Assembly: GCA_902478875.1 (NCBI GenBank)
Contig: CABSMZ010000102.1
Coordinates: 1 to 6,842 of the forward strand
Reading direction: 5' to 3'
Length of the DNA stretch: 6,842 nt
Source: an uncultured Collinsella sp.
GTDB lineage: Bacteria > Actinomycetota > Coriobacteriia > Coriobacteriales > Coriobacteriaceae
Translations under genes and position numbers: made by a program
The notes under the pieces: model-generated
Databases searched by the model: none
What the model was told of the DNA's origin: nothing
The model's input: only the letters and a program-made list of their open reading frames with translations
Shown here: piece by piece, positions 1 through 6,532 of the stretch
Numbering within the stretch: position 1 is the first letter of the stretch
How the letters are laid out: every line of letters begins with the position of its first letter

Positions 1-64
1 AGGCCCGATTTTGCCTCTTGACAATGTCCTGCTCATATTAAAAGGAACGTCCCCATCTGCCGGA
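1..64. other. Left-edge non-coding flank of the HAD gene
   Basis: No gene is supported here. The stretch lies just past the stop codon of the HAD gene. It has no clear intrinsic terminator in the minus direction: no GC stem followed by a T run. It contains GAACGTCCCC at 45-54, which occurs identically at 1051-1060 in the ade-HAD gap. This hints at a dispersed intergenic repeat, but two short copies are weak proof. Confidence 0.5.
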
Positions 65-859
65 TTAGGAGAGACTCTCCAGCACGCGACGGAGCTCCTG
101 CTGGACGGCGTGGTCGCGGTTACAACCCACCACGCGATCGGCCACCGCCTTAAGCGCGGGGCGCGCGTTTTCCATCGCGCAGCCCGTGCCGACAAAGCGA
201 ATGATCTCGTAGTCGTTCATCGAGTCGCCAAACGCCATGACCTCGTCGCGACCAATGCCGTAATGCTCCGCGAGCTGCGCGATACCCGAAGCCTTCGACA
301 CACCAGGCTGCATGGCATCGATCCACGCGTTGCCCGAAGGCGCAAAAGTAAAGAGCTGACCAAGTTCGCGCTGTAGTACGTAGGCGCTGTCCATAACGGC
401 ACCGTCATCGCAAAAGATACTCGCCTTGATGATATTTACGCTGGGATCGGGCAGCTCCCAAATGCGTTCGGCATTGGGAAGGTCCTTATCAACCTCGCGC
501 ACGAACTTGCTCTCGTCATCGAGCAAAAAGGACTTGGTTCGGTCAAAGAGCGCAAGATGCAAATTGGGAAACGTCGCGACGGCCTGGGCGAGCCTTCGAA
601 TCGCCAGGTGCGAATACACCTCGCGGTCTACCATTTTGCCGTCGGCGAAGACCTGGGCACCGTTAGCGGCGACAAAGTCCATCTTGTCGCGAACGGGCGC
701 AAAGAACTCGCACAGGCGATCGTAGCGACGACCTGACGATGCGGCGAAATGCACGCCATGCTCGTGTAGCGCCAGAATCAGTTCGTAGGTCTCGGGAGGC
801 ACCTGGCCGTTTTCGTCAAGCAATGTGCCGTCCATATCGGATGCAATCAGTTTAAACAT
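65..859 (-). CDS. Cof-type HAD-IIB family phosphatase
   Basis: A 264-residue cytoplasmic haloacid-dehalogenase hydrolase, complete and of normal length for the Cof family. All four HAD motifs are present. Motif I has the nucleophile D8 and acid D10 in DMDGT. Motif II is S42 in SSGR. Motif III is K189 in the VSKASG segment. Motif IV is GDSMND at 211-216, with Mg-binding D212 and D216. Residues about 83-185 between motifs II and III form the C2B-type cap. Family members dephosphorylate sugar phosphates, flavin or pyridoxal phosphates and similar small molecules; the substrate cannot be read from sequence. The ATG is preceded by AAAGGGAG with a 7-base spacer, and MFKLIASDMDGT is the expected start for the family. 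This SD lies wholly inside one arm of a perfect inverted repeat (865-926). The gene is 206 bp downstream of ade on the same strand and probably has its own promoter. Family is certain, substrate unknown. Confidence 0.95.
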   Translation of the reverse strand: MFKLIASDMDGTLLDENGQVPPETYELILALHEHGVHFAASSGRRYDRLCEFFAPVRDKMDFVAANGAQVFADGKMVDREVYSHLAIRRLAQAVATFPNLHLALFDRTKSFLLDDESKFVREVDKDLPNAERIWELPDPSVNIIKASIFCDDGAVMDSAYVLQRELGQLFTFAPSGNAWIDAMQPGVSKASGIAQLAEHYGIGRDEVMAFGDSMNDYEIIRFVGTGCAMENARPALKAVADRVVGCNRDHAVQQELRRVLESLS

Positions 860-864
860 AGAAA

Positions 865-926
865 AGCTCCCTTTGGGTACGTTGGAATCGAACGTGTATC
901 CGATTCCAACGTACCCAAAGGGAGCT
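865..926 (-). repeat. 26-bp perfect inverted repeat enclosing the HAD ribosome-binding site
   Basis: Arms 865-890 and 901-926 are perfect reverse complements (26 of 26), with a 10-base loop at 891-900. In the minus-strand transcript the distal arm carries the SD AAAGGGAG (867-874), and the stem ends in a short T run (862-865) six bases before the ATG. The RNA would form a very stable hairpin that hides the SD. It also resembles an intrinsic terminator with a weak U tract. It could be a regulatory leader, a terminator, or an inserted palindromic repeat element. The structure is plain in the sequence; the role is inferred. Confidence 0.85.
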
Positions 927-929
927 CAA

Positions 930-958
930 ATAAGACTCCGCGGGCGTAAACGTTACAA
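930..958 (-). promoter_or_regulatory. Candidate promoter of the HAD gene
   Basis: On the minus strand, TTGTAA (953-958) and TCTTAT (930-935) are separated by 17 bases. Initiation would fall at about 922-924, so the mRNA would begin almost exactly at the outer edge of the 26-bp hairpin. A short inverted repeat, GTAAACGTTAC (946-956), overlaps the -35 box and looks like a small operator. Both boxes match consensus only partly, so this is a candidate. Confidence 0.3.
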
Positions 959-993
959 GGACCTGGCAAATAGCTCACACATGCCAGAGGTCC
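959..993 (-). other. Hairpin between ade and the HAD gene
   Basis: Arms GGACCTGGCA (959-968) and TGCCAGAGGTCC (982-993) pair over 10 bp with a two-base bulge and a 13-base loop. On the minus strand it is followed by TTGTAA, not a T run, so it is not a classical intrinsic terminator. It could still stabilise the 3' end of the ade transcript or contribute to termination. It abuts the candidate -35 box of the HAD gene. Confidence 0.45.
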
Positions 994-1021
994 CACAATC
1001 GCGGCGTCAGGCGACACGCCA

Positions 1022-1072
1022 AAGAGTGTCCCCAACGACTAGTCGTTTAAGAACGTCCCCGATGACTAGTCG
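1022..1072. repeat. Tandem palindromic repeat pair (GTCCCC...GACTAGTCG)
   Basis: Two 24-base units, 1022-1045 and 1049-1072, are offset by 27 bp and match at 20 of 24 positions. The shared core is GTCCCCRAYGACTAGTCG. Each unit has the 8-bp palindrome GACTAGTC (1037-1044 and 1064-1071). In the first unit the palindrome extends to 14 bp, AACGACTAGTCGTT (1034-1047). The second unit overlaps the ade stop codon, so the final Ala-Asp-stop of ade is read from repeat sequence. The form suggests a short repetitive extragenic element. Whether it recurs in the genome cannot be seen from this window. Confidence 0.65.
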
Positions 1073-2886
1073 GCGTAGGTGAAGGTCGTGACGTCGAACA
1101 TGCCCTCGGGGCGGATGCGGAGCGTCGGGATTACCGGCAGGGGCAGGAAAATGATGCCCATGATGGGGTCGAGCGGCGGCTCGATACCCATGGCGCGCGC
1201 CTTAACCATAAAGTCGTCGTGCTGCGCGGCGACATCCTCGGCCGTGCCCTCGCTCATAAGGCCACCGAGCGCCAGCGGAATGCGCGCCACGACCTCGCCG
1301 TTGCGCACCAGCACGTGGCCGCCCTGGCCCACGGCCTCAACGGCAGCCATCATATCCGCCGCATTGTCGCCCACCACGCACACGTTGTGCGAGTCGTGGC
1401 CAATCGTGGAGGCAATGGCGCCACCCGTGATGGTAAAGCCGCGCACCCAGCCACGACCGATATGCTTGCCAACCAAGCCCAGACCCGCGGGGCCGTCACC
1501 GTCGGCGCCCTCGGCCTGCAGCGACACGCCGCGGCCGTGGCGCTCGATCAGCATAATGCGGCGCAGGCCATCGGCACTCTCGGGGCGAGCCATACCCGTG
1601 ATAGCCATACCCGGGATGACATCGATAACGGCCTCGCCCGGCTTAAAGGCATAGTCAAACACGTCGAGCGAAAGCTTCGGCAGCTTAACGGAGGCGCGCA
1701 GCTCATCGGCAAGGGCCGCAACCTCGGCCATCTCGGGTGCGATCTCGCCCACAAAGGTGCCGTCCTGCGCCACCAGAGCACCGGCGGCATATACTCGATG
1801 CGGAGCCGTAGCAAACGTCAGGTCATTGAGCACCAGCAGGTCGGCACGCTTGCCCGGGGCAATCGCACCACGCAGCTCGTGCGGGTCGCGGCAGCCGTGA
1901 TCCAGGCCAAACGCCTCGGCCGTGGAGAGGGACGCCATAGAGATAGCGACCACGGGGTCGATACCGGCCTCAATCGCCACGCGGCAGGCATTGTCGATCA
2001 TGCCAGTCGCAAGCGCATCGGAAGGGGCGCGGTCGTCAGTCGCAAAGCAGCAGCGGCGGGCGCGCGCGGGGTTCTCCAGCAGCATCGGCGACAGATTGGC
2101 CAGGTCATGGCCGCACGTGCCCTCGCGCAGCATCACGTACATGCCACGAGACAGTTTATCGAGCGCCTCCTCGGGAATCGTCGACTCGTGATCGGCGATA
2201 ATGCCCGCCGCGGCATAGGCATTGAGGTCCTTGCCGGCAACGAGCGGCGCATGACCGTCGACTTGCTTGGACGGCGTCTGGTTAGCGGCATCGATGCGAG
2301 CACAGGTCTCGGGATCGGCCATAAAAACGCCCGGAAGGTTCATCATTTCGCCCAGGCCAAAGACATCGCCCGGATGCTCGGCAAAAAACGCCTGCATATC
2401 GGCAGCCGAAATAACGGCACCGGCCTGCTCGTCGGGCAGCGCGGGCACGCACGAAGGCATCATGTACTTGATGGAGATGGGTGCGCGGCGGCCGTCCTCG
2501 ATCATAAAGCGCAAGCCGTCGAGACCGGCAACATTGGCAATCTCGTGGCTGTCGGCAATGGCGGTGGTAGTACCGCGCGTCGCGGCCATGCGAGCATACT
2601 CGGCGGGACGGATGTTCGAGGACTCGATATGCAAATGCCCGTCAATAAAACCGGGAGCGAGATAGCGACCCTGGCAGTCGATGACCTCAGTTGCCTCGTA
2701 GGTGCCAGCAGCATCGTCGCGACCATCGTAGAGCACGCCGACGATCACACCGTCCTTGACGGCAACGCTACCGGGCGCCACACGCTGGCCATACACGTCG
2801 ACGATCTGCGCATTGGTAAACAGCGTGTCGACGGGCACGCGCCCCTCGGCAGCATCGATCACAGACCTCATGACCTCAACGGACAT
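1066..2886 (-). CDS. ade: Adenine deaminase
   Basis: A 606-residue metal-dependent amidohydrolase that converts adenine to hypoxanthine and ammonia in cytoplasmic purine salvage. Metal-site motifs: HLHIES with H84, H86 and E88; DSHEIANV at 112-119 with H114; bridging E180 in GLGEMMNLPGV; H212 in DGHAP; H233 in ADHES; D284 in FATDDR. The segment GAIAPGKRADLLVLNDL is typical of the ADE branch. The C-terminal adenine-deaminase domain is present (HDSHNVCVVG, then the GGLMSE region), ending in FDVTTF. The length is normal and no domain is missing. I chose the ATG at 2886 because AAAGGAG (2892-2898) lies 5 bases upstream. A longer open frame to 2949 has no SD and would translate through a hairpin. 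One oddity is Ser113 where homologues I know have Pro (DPHE). The promoter and a leader hairpin lie upstream, and the stop codon falls within a palindromic repeat. The function is well supported by homology recognition. Confidence 0.95.
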   Translation of the reverse strand: MSVEVMRSVIDAAEGRVPVDTLFTNAQIVDVYGQRVAPGSVAVKDGVIVGVLYDGRDDAAGTYEATEVIDCQGRYLAPGFIDGHLHIESSNIRPAEYARMAATRGTTTAIADSHEIANVAGLDGLRFMIEDGRRAPISIKYMMPSCVPALPDEQAGAVISAADMQAFFAEHPGDVFGLGEMMNLPGVFMADPETCARIDAANQTPSKQVDGHAPLVAGKDLNAYAAAGIIADHESTIPEEALDKLSRGMYVMLREGTCGHDLANLSPMLLENPARARRCCFATDDRAPSDALATGMIDNACRVAIEAGIDPVVAISMASLSTAEAFGLDHGCRDPHELRGAIAPGKRADLLVLNDLTFATAPHRVYAAGALVAQDGTFVGEIAPEMAEVAALADELRASVKLPKLSLDVFDYAFKPGEAVIDVIPGMAITGMARPESADGLRRIMLIERHGRGVSLQAEGADGDGPAGLGLVGKHIGRGWVRGFTITGGAIASTIGHDSHNVCVVGDNAADMMAAVEAVGQGGHVLVRNGEVVARIPLALGGLMSEGTAEDVAAQHDDFMVKARAMGIEPPLDPIMGIIFLPLPVIPTLRIRPEGMFDVTTFTYAD

Positions 2887-2891
2887 ACATA

Positions 2892-2898
2892 CTCCTTT
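2892..2898 (-). promoter_or_regulatory. Ribosome-binding site deciding the ade start
   Basis: The minus strand reads AAAGGAG, then five bases, then ATG at 2886. This fixes the start at MSVEV and rules out the 21-residue N-terminal extension that the open frame would allow. Confidence 0.8.
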
Positions 2899-2906
2899 AA
2901 CCGTAG

Positions 2907-2942
2907 AAAAAAGCTGCGGAGCGGACAGACCTTCACCGCAGC
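2907..2942 (-). terminator. Terminator-like hairpin in the ade leader (possible attenuator)
   Basis: On the minus strand, GCTGCGG (2936-2942) pairs perfectly with CCGCAGC (2913-2919) across a 16-base loop, followed directly by six T (2907-2912). Only 20 bases separate the T tract from the ade ATG, which is no room for a promoter. Any ade transcript therefore has to pass this element. It may be an attenuator, a second terminator behind tyrS, or a 5' stabilising hairpin. The structure is seen; the function is inferred. Confidence 0.55.
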
Positions 2943-2954
2943 AAGCCAATAGCC

Positions 2955-2983
2955 ATTGTATGCCAAAAAGAAAGTCCCGCTAA
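2955..2983 (-). promoter_or_regulatory. Candidate ade promoter
   Basis: On the minus strand TACAAT (2955-2960) matches the -10 consensus at five of six positions. It lies 17 bases from TTAGCG (2978-2983), which matches the -35 consensus at three of six. Initiation would be near 2948, giving a leader of about 62 nt that starts next to the leader hairpin. The good -10 box and correct spacing support it; the -35 box is weak. Confidence 0.4.
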
Positions 2984-3013
2984 CACCCCTTCCGCTTAAC
3001 GGCACCGCCAAAT

Positions 3014-3036
3014 GATCCCTCCGTCCCCAAGGGATC
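3014..3036. repeat. Short hairpin with GTCCCC loop
   Basis: GATCCCT (3014-3020) and AGGGATC (3030-3036) are perfect 7-bp arms around a 9-base loop containing GTCCCC. There is no T run on either side, so it is not an intrinsic terminator. The GTCCCC motif links it loosely to the repeats at 1022-1072 and near 49. It may be a degenerate member of an extragenic repeat family; this is weakly supported. Confidence 0.35.
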
Positions 3037-3045
3037 GTCGCAACC

Positions 3046-3081
3046 AAAAAGGCCGCAGTCGGGATTCCCGGCTGCGGCCTT
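3046..3081 (-). terminator. Intrinsic terminator of tyrS
   Basis: GGCCGCAG (3051-3058) pairs with CTGCGGCC (3072-3079), and CGGG (3060-3063) pairs with CCCG (3067-3070). There is one mismatch between the two blocks and a 3-base loop. On the minus strand the stem is followed by five T (3046-3050). It lies 28 bases beyond the tyrS stop codon. This is a textbook Rho-independent terminator for tyrS. In the plus direction the tail is poor. Confidence 0.92.
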
Positions 3082-3108
3082 ATTGCACTTGTGAGGTCAA
3101 CTCGCTCG

Positions 3109-4320
3109 TTAGACCAACTTAAAGCCCTTGCGCTTGCCTACGGAGAGGGTGTCGCCCAGCTTGAGGGCGCTCGGGTCGATGTTGTAGCTCTTGGGAGCCA
3201 CCGCCTCGCCGTTGATCTTGACGCCGCCGCCGTCAATGTCGCGGCGGGCCTGGCCGGCGCTCGCCGAAAGACCCAGGTCCTTGAGCAGGCCGGCGAGGTA
3301 GATCTGGCCCTCGTCGTTGACGGTCAGCTCGACATGCTTCTCGGGGAAGTCGGCAAGCTGGCCCTCCTTGAACACGCGGTCGAACTCGGCCTGAGCCTCA
3401 TCACCGGCACCGGCGCCGTGATAGGTGTCGCACAGGTCGCGGCCCAGTGCGCGCTTGAGCTCGTAGGGGTCGGCGGAACCGTCGGCCAGGGCAGCGTCGA
3501 TCTTGTCGACCTCGGCCGGGGCGAGCGAGCTGGCCAGACGATAGTACTTGCCGATCATCTCGTCGGGGATAGACATGGTCTTGCCGAACATATCCTTGGG
3601 AGCATCGGTCAGGCCGATGTAGTTGCCGTAGGACTTGGACATCTTGCGCACGCCATCGGTGCCCTCGAGCAGCGGCATGGTAAGCGCGATCTGCGGCTCC
3701 ATGCCCATCTTCTCCATGAGCTCGCGACCAGCGAGCAGGTTAAAGAGCTGGTCGGTGCCGCCCATCTCCACGTCGGCCTTGATCTGAACGGAGTCGAAGG
3801 CCTGCATCACGGGGTACAGGAACTCGTGCAGGGCGATCGGCGTCTGGGACTGGTAGCGCTTGGTAAAGTCATCGCGCTCAAGGATGCGGGCGACGGTGAA
3901 CTTGGAGCACACCTGCAGCAGGCCGGCCAGATCCATCGAAAGGATCCAGTCGCCGTTGTGCACGATGGTGGTCTTCTCGGGGTCCAGGATCTTCATGGCC
4001 TGGCTCACGTAGGTCTCGGCATTGGCCTCGATCTGCTCCTGCGAAAGCTGCGGACGGGTGGAGTTCTTGCCCGAGGGGTCGCCGATCAGCGCGGTGCCGT
4101 TGCCGATAATGAGGGTGACGTTGTGGCCCAGATCCTGGAACTGGCGCATCTTGCGCAGCGGCACGGCATGGCCCAGGTGCAGGTCGGGGCTGGTGGGGTC
4201 GACGCCGAGCTTGATGTTGAGAGGCTCGCCCTTCTCAAGCTTCTTACGAAGGTCGGCCTCGGGGACGATCTTCGCAGCGCCCGAGGTGATGATACGCATT
4301 TGCTCGTCAACAGACAGCAT
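3109..4320 (-). CDS. tyrS: Tyrosyl-tRNA synthetase
   Basis: A 403-residue class I aminoacyl-tRNA synthetase that charges tRNA-Tyr with tyrosine, using ATP, in the cytoplasm. The Rossmann catalytic domain carries the HIGH-type motif HLGH at 48-51 within GVDPTSPDLHLGH, the tyrosine-site segment GGTDQ at 187-191, and an intact KMSKS at 226-230. A C-terminal S4-like RNA-binding domain occupies about 338-403. Length and domain order are normal for a bacterial TyrRS of the KMSKS type. The ATG at 4320 has a strong SD, AAAAGGAGG (4328-4336), with a 7-base spacer. The gene lies 97 bp beyond the U32 gene on the same strand and ends in a strong intrinsic terminator. A weak promoter candidate, with -10 TATCAT at 4389-4394, lies in the gap. 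I see no T-box consensus in the leader. Identification is secure. Confidence 0.97.
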   Translation of the reverse strand: MLSVDEQMRIITSGAAKIVPEADLRKKLEKGEPLNIKLGVDPTSPDLHLGHAVPLRKMRQFQDLGHNVTLIIGNGTALIGDPSGKNSTRPQLSQEQIEANAETYVSQAMKILDPEKTTIVHNGDWILSMDLAGLLQVCSKFTVARILERDDFTKRYQSQTPIALHEFLYPVMQAFDSVQIKADVEMGGTDQLFNLLAGRELMEKMGMEPQIALTMPLLEGTDGVRKMSKSYGNYIGLTDAPKDMFGKTMSIPDEMIGKYYRLASSLAPAEVDKIDAALADGSADPYELKRALGRDLCDTYHGAGAGDEAQAEFDRVFKEGQLADFPEKHVELTVNDEGQIYLAGLLKDLGLSASAGQARRDIDGGGVKINGEAVAPKSYNIDPSALKLGDTLSVGKRKGFKLV

Positions 4321-4341
4321 TGGGTATCCTCCTTTTGCTAT

Positions 4342-4368
4342 AGCACCCTCACCGGATACGGCGGTGCT
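4342..4368 (-). other. Leader hairpin upstream of tyrS
   Basis: AGCACC (4342-4347) pairs with GGTGCT (4363-4368), and an inner CCG/CGG stem (4352-4354 with 4359-4361) closes a 4-base loop, leaving an asymmetric internal loop. It sits a few bases before the tyrS SD. It lacks the conserved T-box sequence and a T run, so it is neither a recognisable T-box nor a terminator. A role in translation or mRNA stability is possible but unproven. Confidence 0.35.
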
Positions 4369-4417
4369 GGAAGTTCATAAACTCACTTATGATAACTAAA
4401 ACGGCGCGACGCGACAC

Positions 4418-6370
4418 CTACGACAGGAAAATCCTCGTCCTGCCGCGCGCATCGACGGCGACCGGTAGGCGCGTGCCGTCGCGCTCGACCAAATATCGTG
4501 TTTGCTGACGGCGCGAGCAGTCACGGCAACGAACCTGCCCCGTTGCATCCGTGGCGCAGGCGCCCTCGGCAGTCAGTAAGCAGTGCTCGCACACCATGAG
4601 CTCGGGACGGTCGGCATCGACAGGCCCCAAGACACCGGGACAAACGGCAAGCTCGGCAACACGCTCGGCATCATTGCCGAGCAACTCGGCCGACAAGTAC
4701 ACCCACCCCGCCCCGAGTCCGCGCAGCCAGGTAAGCGTGACCCGATTCGCGCAGAACACCGGCGCCGCCACGTCAAACGCCACGCCCAGCTCACGCGCCG
4801 TCGCCACCTGTCCCAGGTTGCGGCAGACGACGCGCCCGACACGCTGCATCAGCGAGCGGATCCGGTCAGCGTCACCCGTGCGGCACACCTCGTCCAGCAC
4901 CACAACGGCGTCGGACAAATCAAGTTCTCCGCGCGGGTCGGCATCCATCAGCTGCCAAGCAAAAACCATGCGAGCGGGAACCGCGCGCTCCACCAACTCC
5001 GTCGACGCACCGCCATCCACCGCAACGTCCTCAAAGGGCAGCACCTCAACGGCACGCGCAACGGGCGCAATCGCATCCGCCTCGGCCCGCATGCGCTCCA
5101 ACACCGCCGCTGTCTGATCCAACACGCCGGCGCTGCGAATCAGGTATACCTCGCAGCCCGTGTCCACCTTACGCTTGCAATGCACGACGACGCGCTTCCC
5201 CGCTGCGGCATCCACCGGGCAGGGCACCTGCGGCCAGCGCTTGGGCACATCGGGACGCGCGTCGGCACCCGGATAGAACCGAATCTCGAGCGTGTCACCC
5301 GCCGCCACGGCGGCGTCGAGCTCAACGGTCACCTCTTCGTGGCCCACAGCGACCAAGCGCCCCACGCGCACGCCCTGATTAATTGCGCGCTCAAAGCTCA
5401 TCAGCTCGGCACCCGAACGCCCTCGCAGATACGCATCGGTAAACCCACGGTTAAACGACCTTCCCAGCTCGCGTTCGAGCTCTTCCACGGCACCCCACGC
5501 GCCATCGCGCAGCATATCGAGTGCACGACGCCACACCTTCACCACGTTAAAGACGTAGTCGGGATTCTTCATGCGCCCCTCGATCTTGAGCGACGCCACG
5601 CCGGCATCTACAAGCTCGGGCAGATGTGCAATACCCAGATAATCGCGCGGGCACAGCAGACGATCCCCCTCGACGGCGACGACGCTCTCCCCCGCCTCGT
5701 CCACTAGGTCGTACGCCAGGCGGCACGGCTGTGTGCAGTCCCCGCGCATCGCCGAGCGCCCGCGTCTCAGGGCTGAGAATTCACAAGCACCCGAGTAGCC
5801 AATGCAGATGGCCCCGTGGCAGAATACCTCGATGGGCACGCCCGTAGCACAGAGCGCCGCAATCTCGTCGACCGTCAGCTCGCGTGCCGTCGTCACGCGT
5901 TCGACCCCCAGCTCATCGGCGGCAAGCCGCACGGCGCCTTCGCTATGAACGCCCGCCTGCGTGGACAGGTGAATCTCGACCCCGGGAATCGCCGCGCGCA
6001 GCGCGCAGGCCAGCCCGGCATCGGCAACAATCAGAGCATCGGCGCCCAGCTCCAGTGCATGAGCTCCCAACGCCACGGCGTCGGCAAGCTCATCGTCAAA
6101 CACGAACACGTTGAGCGTCACGTACACACGCACGCCATGGGCATGCGCCACGGCACAACCGCGCGCAAACTCGTCATCCGTAAAGCCATGGGCACTCACA
6201 CGGGCGTTAAAGCCTCCCAACCCCGCATAGATGGCATCGGCGCCCGCGGCGATGGCCGCAAGCATCTGGTCGAGTCCGCCCGCCGGCGCCAGCAGCTCGG
6301 GCAGCGCCGCACCGGCAGCATCCAATCCAGTCTCGTATTGTCCGCTCGGCCCCATCGTCCGAATCGACAT
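4418..6370 (-). CDS. U32 family protein (collagenase-like peptidase / RNA hydroxylase family)
   Basis: A 650-residue cytoplasmic protein of the U32 family. The N-terminal part (about 23-220) is the U32 barrel, opening with PELLAPAGG. The family signature EVFCHGAICIGYSGACEFS is at 181-199. Cys189, Cys196, Cys212 and Cys216 have the spacing of the [4Fe-4S] ligands of E. coli TrhP and RlhA, which hydroxylate tRNA U34 and 23S C2501 respectively. The length is near that of RlhA-type members, and the middle segment FNRGFT...NQGVRVG fits their DUF3656-like extension. The C-terminus adds five cysteines (C594, C597, C605, C615, C618), a probable second metal site. I chose the ATG at 6370 because AAGGAG lies 7 bases upstream; an in-frame ATG at 6397 has no SD. 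Older annotations say 'peptidase'. Sequence better supports an RNA hydroxylase, but the substrate is unknown. It diverges from the PBP gene and precedes tyrS by 97 bp. Confidence 0.9.
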   Translation of the reverse strand: MSIRTMGPSGQYETGLDAAGAALPELLAPAGGLDQMLAAIAAGADAIYAGLGGFNARVSAHGFTDDEFARGCAVAHAHGVRVYVTLNVFVFDDELADAVALGAHALELGADALIVADAGLACALRAAIPGVEIHLSTQAGVHSEGAVRLAADELGVERVTTARELTVDEIAALCATGVPIEVFCHGAICIGYSGACEFSALRRGRSAMRGDCTQPCRLAYDLVDEAGESVVAVEGDRLLCPRDYLGIAHLPELVDAGVASLKIEGRMKNPDYVFNVVKVWRRALDMLRDGAWGAVEELERELGRSFNRGFTDAYLRGRSGAELMSFERAINQGVRVGRLVAVGHEEVTVELDAAVAAGDTLEIRFYPGADARPDVPKRWPQVPCPVDAAAGKRVVVHCKRKVDTGCEVYLIRSAGVLDQTAAVLERMRAEADAIAPVARAVEVLPFEDVAVDGGASTELVERAVPARMVFAWQLMDADPRGELDLSDAVVVLDEVCRTGDADRIRSLMQRVGRVVCRNLGQVATARELGVAFDVAAPVFCANRVTLTWLRGLGAGWVYLSAELLGNDAERVAELAVCPGVLGPVDADRPELMVCEHCLLTAEGACATDATGQVRCRDCSRRQQTRYLVERDGTRLPVAVDARGRTRIFLS

Positions 6371-6377
6371 CGGCAAA

Positions 6378-6383
6378 CTCCTT
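6378..6383 (-). promoter_or_regulatory. Ribosome-binding site deciding the U32 gene start
   Basis: The minus strand reads AAGGAG, seven bases, then ATG at 6370 (MSIRT). The upstream in-frame ATG at 6397 overlaps this region and has no purine-rich SD, so the nine-residue extension is unlikely. Confidence 0.8.
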
Positions 6384-6520
6384 ACCAAGGTATGCATTCA
6401 CTCTGAAAAATGCCGTCTTCCAGCATACACGAGGCCTCGAGCGCCCCGTTTGGTTTATCGTGTAATAACTTATGTCCATCCTGCCCCGACGGCACATCCG
6501 CCGTCCGGCACGACATACCT
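6384..6520. promoter_or_regulatory. Divergent intergenic region between the U32 gene and the PBP gene
   Basis: This gap must hold promoters for both directions, but I could not find a convincing -35/-10 pair on either strand. It contains the 10-bp palindrome CGAGGCCTCG at 6430-6439, a possible operator midway between the genes. A GACGGC/GCCGTC hairpin at 6488-6505, with a 6-base loop, lies 15 bases before the PBP SD. Confidence 0.4.
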
Positions 6521-6532
6521 GGAGGTCAATAT

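Noticed and set aside
18..41. TTGACA followed by TATTAA on the plus strand as a promoter
   Set aside because: The spacing is about 12 bases, too short for sigma-70, and there is no plus-strand gene downstream.
847..1082. Small open frames on both strands over the ade-HAD gap
   Set aside because: Both contain the same peptide string (LPLGTLES...IPTYPKGA) only because they cross the two arms of the inverted repeat. Neither has a credible SD or family match.
1219..2952. 577-codon open frame on the plus strand opposite ade
   Set aside because: It lies antisense to a complete, motif-rich adenine deaminase, has no SD or family features, and is a typical GC-rich shadow frame.
2887..3045. Purine riboswitch upstream of ade
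   Set aside because: I found no aptamer core or paired-loop arrangement. Only the terminator-like hairpin is visible.
3091..4380. 429-codon open frame on the plus strand opposite tyrS
   Set aside because: It is fully antisense to tyrS with intact HLGH and KMSKS motifs. Its composition is repetitive Leu/Val/Gly/His, as expected for a shadow.
4321..4417. T-box leader for tyrS
   Set aside because: The gap is short and lacks the conserved T-box bulge sequence and a terminator/antiterminator pair. Only a small hairpin is present.
3109..6370. Functional link between the U32 protein and tyrS (tRNA-Tyr modification)
   Set aside because: The genes are neighbours on one strand, but the known U32 tRNA target is U34 of other tRNAs. 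Adjacency alone does not support a joint role.
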